In this document: positions 59,616-64,000 of the stretch, in pieces
Layout of the letters: every line of letters begins with the position of its first letter
Position numbering within the stretch: position 1 is the stretch's first letter
Assembly: GCF_028583425.1 (NCBI RefSeq)
Contig: NC_072795.1
Coordinates: 4,611,001-4,675,000, forward strand
Direction: 5' to 3'
DNA length: 64,000 nucleotides
From: Eublepharis macularius
Lineage: Eukaryota; Chordata; Lepidosauria; Squamata; Eublepharidae
Translations under genes and position numbers: made by a program
The notes under the pieces: model-generated
What the model saw: the letters and a program-made list of their open reading frames with translations, nothing else
Databases searched by the model: none
Told to the model about the DNA's origin: nothing

Positions 59616-60186
59616 TCACAAATTAAGACCTGCACTCAGTTTTATGATTATGTTTGTGACAGGAAAAGATTGTAACCAAGAACATTGATTGAAACTGCAA
59701 AAAGGTAGAAACAATTTGCATGCCAGCAAGGAGGCTGCACAGAAAAACAAAAAAATCATGAGAACCACAAGGAGAAAACCCAAGATCTTTTGTTTTTCCT
59801 CCCACTGTGTAGCCTGACACATCCTCACATACAGTGACACAGCCTCACACATCCCTTCCTGACATGCCTCACAGTTGCGTCTATCATGTGGACCCTCCAC
59901 TTCTTCCTCAGCAACAGGTTTAAAGAACTGGTTGCTTTTGGAGGATTCTCCATAGCATTTTTTCAGGATCTTCAGAGTCAAATTCTGGAGGAGTTTCTCG
60001 ACAGCCTCCTCACTGAAGACTGGCATCTCATACTTGGCATTCTTGCATTTCTGACATTTCTGTCTGAATATCCTCATCTTCACCTGGCCTTGGCTTTGAC
60101 TCCACCGCCTCTTATCCAGGTGCATGTGGAAGTGAATGACCACCTGGATAGATTTCCACTTTTTAGAACAATAGGAACACTCGAAC
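59616..60186 (-). CDS. RTP-family gene C (RTP4-like), exon 2
   Basis: After the acceptor TCTCAACAG the minus strand reads FECSYCSKKWKSIQVVIHFH and runs to a TGA stop, 189 residues. CxxC pairs are CSYC, CQKC and CEAC. Stretches such as QGQVKMRIFRQKCQKC, KYEMPVFSEE, LKILKKCYGES and EGPHDRRNCEAC are closer to mammalian RTP4 (GQVRMRLFGQRCQKC, QYEMPEFSSD, EGSHDTANCEAC) than to genes A and B. The hydrophobic stretch FLLVVLMIFLFFCAASLLAC is a likely membrane segment, followed by about 35 more residues. With exon 1 the protein is about 247 residues. In mammals RTP4 is interferon-induced; induction here cannot be judged from the sequence. Confidence 0.88.
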
Positions 60187-60257
60187 CTGTTGAGAGAAAG
60201 GAAACAGACAGTGCAGGCATGGGCTGCTCTGAGCACAAGAATTCCATCAGTTAAGAG

Positions 60258-60957
60258 TAGACATGGGCACGAACAGAAAAAAAAGCGAACATGGTGTTCG
60301 TTGTTCGTTGCCATCCACGAACAACGAACAATGAACATTGACGAACATGACCTGTTCACGAACATGTTCGTTGTTCGTGGGGGCCAGCAGGCTCTCCTCC
60401 AGCCATCAAGATCCCTACCACACCACTCCCAGGAACCCTACCTGAGCAGGCAGCAGGAAAGGTACCAATAATAAATAATAGCTTGGCCCAGATCCTGGCA
60501 GCAGCCCTGGAACTTGAAGAGGTAGATCCCTATCCCACCGCACACAAAGAAAATTCAAGCTCCGATGCACTCTCTCTCTCAAAATGCCAACAGCAACTGT
60601 CTCTCTCTCTCCACTGTCTGCAAAACCAGAGCTGGGAGCCCCCCTCCCCCCTGCTCTTTGCTCCCTTGTTGTAACAAATTTGGAGCTCCACACTTGAAAG
60701 GGAGATCTGCCTATCAAGCTAAATTGGGCTTAGATTGGGGTTTCCAGAGCAACAGCAGGAGTTCAGACAATCCCTGCCTAAGTTGCCAAGGGAATTGATT
60801 GCAGGTGCCAGATTGGCTTGACGAACAGCAACGAACGAGGCTTGCAACGACCACCTGTTCATTTAGAATGGGGCCTCACAAACAGCTTGTTTGTGAACAG
60901 CAGATTGGGCTGTTCGTGGCTTTTTTTAGTTTGTATTGCTGTTCGTGCCCATCTCTA
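60258..60957. mobile_element. hAT-like element, TAGAGATGGGCAC family, long copy 3
   Basis: Ends TAGACATGGGCACGAAC and GTTCGTGCCCATCTCTA. Flanking octamers GTTAAGAG (60250-60257) and GTTATGAG (60958-60965) differ by one base. It is 700 bp, longer than copies 1 and 2, with TTGTTCGTTG / CAACGAAC motifs. It lies in the intron of RTP gene C. Confidence 0.8.
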
Positions 60958-61295
60958 GTTATGAGTACCCAGTTCTCATAATTTCAGTTTCTTATGCAAG
61001 CTCATGCCACTCTTCTGATGTTAGAACACTTTGCATCATTAACCATTAAAGCAAGCATTCTTTAACTGAGGCCAAGAAGGGACCTCGTGGAAGAACGCCT
61101 GGGCTGCATACAGGAAACCCCAGGTTCAGGCCATTCATTCTCCAGCTAAAAGAATTAAGTATCAAAGCTGGGAAAGATTCTGCCTGAGATCTCTAAGAGA
61201 AACCCTGCAGGTCACAGCAGACAAAAACTGAGCTAGAATTAAAAGCTCTGTCTGTCACTAAACTGGTCACAGAGCACCATTGTTGCTTGGCGGCT

Positions 61296-61815
61296 AAGGA
61301 CATAAGAACATAAGAGAAGCCATGTTGGATCAGGCCAATGGCCCATCCAGTCCAACACTCTGTGCCACACAGTGGCCAAAAACCAGGTGTCCTCAGGAGG
61401 TCTGCTGGTGGGGAAGGGACACTAGAAGCCCTCCCACTGATTGCCCCCCCCAAACACCAAGAATACAGAGCATCACTGCCCTAGACAGAGAGTGCCATCT
61501 ATACCTTGTGGCTAATAGCCACTGATGGACCTCTGCTCCATATGTTTATCCAATCCCCTCTTGAAGCTGTCTATGCTTGAAGCTGCCACCACCTCCTGAG
61601 GCAGTGAATTCCATGCATTAATCACCTTTTGGGTGAAGAAGTACTTCCTTGTATCCATTCTAACCCGACTGCTAAGCAATTTCATTGAGTGCCCACAAGT
61701 TCTTGTACTGTGAGAAAGGGAGAAAAATACTTCTTTCTCTACCTTCTCTGTCCCATGCATAATCTTGTAAAACTTTATCATTTCACCCCTCAATCGTCAA
61801 AACCCCCAGGTTTTT
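61296..61815 (-). mobile_element. CR1 LINE 3' part
   Basis: The minus strand encodes FYKIMHGTEKVEKEVFFSLS, TRKYFFTQKVINAWNSLPQE and SFKRGLDKHME, the CR1 reverse-transcriptase C-terminus. The GGACATAAGAACATAAGAG end is on the plus strand. Inside the intron of RTP gene C. Confidence 0.9.
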
Positions 61816-61855
61816 CCTGCCTTTTTCCCTGCCTTGATCCACGGTAACACCTTAC

Positions 61856-62028
61856 CTGGCAAAAAGATGACTCTGCTCATATTTGTACCATCCAGAGGGT
61901 AAGTCCGTGGCACTGAGGTCTGTAGATGAATCCAAAACCCACTTGTCCTGTGGTTTATGTTTCTCCATCAGCTGAACAAATCTTTCCTTCCAACTCTGCA
62001 AATTGTCGCATCCCCCTCTTCTAGACAT
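61856..62028 (-). CDS. RTP-family gene C (RTP4-like), exon 1
   Basis: The minus strand reads MSRRGGCDNLQSWKERFVQL then MEKHKPQDKWVLDSSTDLSA and GWYKYEQSHLFA, followed by AG/GTAAGG. It is 173 nt, phase 2, and joins exon 2 as Ala-Arg-Phe-Glu-Cys. The ATG lies in a fair Kozak context (GCAGCCATGT). The W..RF.Q......P.DKW.L pattern fits RTP first exons, with a few extra N-terminal residues compared with genes A and B. The 1.67-kb intron holds an hAT-like element and a CR1 fragment. Confidence 0.85.
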
Positions 62029-62489
62029 GGCTGCTTTCTGAGCTGCAGCTGTAGCTTTCCTTGCTAGGAAAGAGGCACCTAGACCAGAGATTGCCCACTC
62101 ACTTCTTTCCTCCAGTTGATTCTGTGCCGGTGCCTGTTTGCTTTGACCCGTTCTACACTCCCAAGTGCCAGAATTATATTTGGTGAGAAATGAAACTCCA
62201 AAGCAGGTGTGTCCTGTTTGTTAAAGAACGCTTCCTCCTCTTCATGCCACCACCGTAATCTCCTCTACCCCCTTTCTCATATTTCTGGGCTTGGCTACCT
62301 GTGCGAGGGTCTGGGTCAGAAGAAGGCCCCTGGATCCACCCCTCCCCAACAGAGGCAAGGATCCCCAGACACGTGCAAAGAACCTGTGATTGTTTGCATG
62401 TTTAAAGTTCTCTTTGCACACCTGTATGGCAGGTAAGGGGGTGGGGCACAAAGCCTTGACTGGTGACCAGTGTGGATTCTTGTGCCAGT
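62029..62489. other. Upstream flank of RTP gene C
   Basis: Should contain the 5' UTR and promoter. No TATA box, CpG island or interferon-response element can be called with confidence. Confidence 0.35.
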
Positions 62490-63115
62490 CAGGTTGCCAG
62501 TCTGGAATTCTCATGGAATTACAACTCCAGACAACAGAGATCAGTTCCCTTAGAGAAAACAGCGGCTTCAGAGGAGGGGGGTCTACGGCATCATATCCCT
62601 GCTCGGTTTGCCAGGTGTCCAGTATTTGTACCGCAATCCCTCCTCTCTCCAAACTCCACCCCCCCAACTCCACCTCCAAATCTCCAGGAATTTTCCGAGC
62701 CAGAGTTGGCAACCCTATTAAAGTCACCCTTATGAAAAAGCCCTTCACCCCCACACCACCACCACCAGAAGCCATAACCATATCTCCTGCCTTATCCAAG
62801 GAAGCATAATTAACTGAGCAAGGGTCAGCTGGAATATAATAATTAATCAAGCAACCTTTCCGACTAGACAGATTGTTCATAAGATTAAATTCACTAGCTG
62901 TTTTTTTTTGGTCCACCCCAGGGGAGAAAGCTACAAATGGTGAAGTGGCAGGCTGGCAAATGCACTCATTGTCCTTCACTCTTCCAGATCTAGAGGAGTT
63001 AGCCGTGTTAGTCTGTAGTAGCAAAATAGCAAAGAGTCCAGTAGCACCTTTAAGACTAACCAACTTTATTGTAGCATAAGCTTTCGAGAGCCACAGCTCT
63101 CTTCGTCAGACTCTT
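62490..63115. repeat. GTTGCCAA-type TIR element and palindromic repeat fragment
   Basis: 62490-62730 is AGGTTGCCAGTCTGG to AGAGTTGGCAACCCTA. 62993-63115 is half of the palindromic repeat (AGTTAGCCGTGTTAGTCTGT, CAAAGAGTCCAGTAGCACC). The long minus-strand open frame over 62242-63063 runs through both and is not a gene. Confidence 0.65.
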
Positions 63116-63239
63116 CCAGATCTGTCGCCTTTTTGTCACAGATGATATGTACCCTGCCTCCAACTGACCAAGTTTCTTAGCCATAGTATGAACCCTGAGC
63201 CCAGAGAGTGACATGGAAATATGTCCTGAAACTCTGTGT

Positions 63240-63795
63240 TAAATGTAATGCAATGGATACAACAGGTAAAAGCATAACCAGCAAATGCCCTGAGCGGGCA
63301 TTAAAGCCCTGAGCGGGTTGGGACCAGCATATCTTCGGGACCGCCTCTCCCTGTATGTTCCCCGGAGATCGCTCCGATCAGCGAATAAATATTTACTTGT
63401 GGTCCCCGGCCCTAAGGAAGCCCGCCTCACTTCAACCAGGGCCAGGGCCTTTTCAGTCCTGGCCCCAGCCTGGTGGAACACTCTGTCAATGGAGACCCGG
63501 GCCCAGCGGGACATATTATCGTTCCGCCAGGCCTGTAAGACAGAGCTGTTCCGCCAGGCGTTCGGCGGTTGAAGGGGATGGTGCCATGTCGGCCTCCCAC
63601 CATTGTGGTGGGGGGAGGGTTCTCCCCACCATTGCACCTTAATGTATTTGGTTAATTTATTTTTATTATTGCTTATTGTATGTTGATTTTAGAATTATTG
63701 CTTTCTTGTTTTCATTGATTTTAACTGTTGTTCACCGCCCAGGGTCCATGAGGATGGGCGGTTTATCAATCGAAATAATAAATAAAATAAATAAA
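63240..63795 (+). mobile_element. LINE 3' end (L2/CR1-like), relatively young
   Basis: Encodes YLRDRLSLYVPRRSLRSANK, LTSTRARAFSVLAPAWWNTL and FRQACKTELFRQAF, the C-terminus of a LINE reverse transcriptase. A 3' UTR follows, ending GCGGTTTATCAATCG and AATAAATAAAATAAATAAA. The C-terminal frame is still open. Confidence 0.78.
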
Positions 63796-63799
63796 GCAT

Positions 63800-64000
63800 A
63801 AACACAGCATCTGAGCAGAGGAAAAATCAAATAGGTATACACACAATCCTCTTTCCCTGGGTCTAAAACTTTTCTCTATGAAGTTGAAGAGATAGGCAGA
63901 AATATCTTAATCTTCAGGCATGTTCAGGTTCTGATGATATCAGATTTGCCTTCTTTCTCCATCGAGCTAGTCTCCGATGGGTATGTTTCAGAGTCCCCAA
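63800..64000. repeat. Unclassified repeat, copy 2 of 2
   Basis: Partner of 45410-45650, cut by the window edge. Both copies lie beside a LINE. Family unknown. Confidence 0.6.

Noticed and set aside
62242-63063. A 273-residue open frame on the minus strand
   Set aside because: It crosses a palindromic repeat and a TIR element. It starts in the repeat's common MVSLKGATGLF reading, also seen at 35705 and 59130.

Overview
This window is vertebrate genomic DNA, almost certainly from a squamate reptile. Coding sequence is sparse and split into short exons with GT/AG borders. The rest is packed with repeats typical of lizards: BovB (RTE) and CR1 LINEs, L1 3' ends, a second LINE group with long 3' tails, 5S-rRNA-derived and tRNA-derived SINEs, and many non-autonomous hAT-like elements whose 8-bp target-site duplications can be read directly. 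A gecko is my best guess from the repeat mix, with low confidence. No virus-derived element is identified with confidence.

Left part (about 0-29 kb, + strand): the 3' half of MASP1, the mannan-binding-lectin-associated serine protease gene of the lectin complement pathway. Two exons (524-661, 6094-6168) encode the second CCP (sushi) module. Next comes the single large MASP-3 serine-protease exon (11294-12177), and then six small exons (21860-28456) encoding the MASP-1 protease domain. All splice phases agree, so the same CCP2 exon can join either protease end. The CUB, EGF and CCP1 exons lie to the left of the window.

Right part (about 32-62 kb, - strand): a cluster of receptor-transporting protein (RTP) genes, convergent with MASP1. 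There are three complete two-exon genes: A (exons 34957-34815 and 32973-32334), B (57419-57259 and 49862-49262) and C (62028-61856 and 60186-59616). Each encodes about 250 residues with three CxxC motifs and a C-terminal hydrophobic anchor. C resembles RTP4. A fourth, orphan first exon at 38807-38660 has a 13-nt deletion and lies in a segment duplicated from the 5' region of gene B. In human the 3' end of MASP1 also faces RTP1, so the arrangement looks like conserved synteny with a local RTP expansion.

The remainder is repeats. Notable are an inverted pair of hAT elements flanking the small MASP1 exon at 6094-6168, a three-unit tandem 5S-derived SINE array split by an L1 insertion with a 17-bp duplication, a 5'-truncated L1 with a 20-bp duplication inside a foldback element, a BovB fragment with its YADD motif, and GATA microsatellites attached to LINE 3' tails. 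No promoter, CpG-island promoter, tRNA or rRNA gene could be supported.
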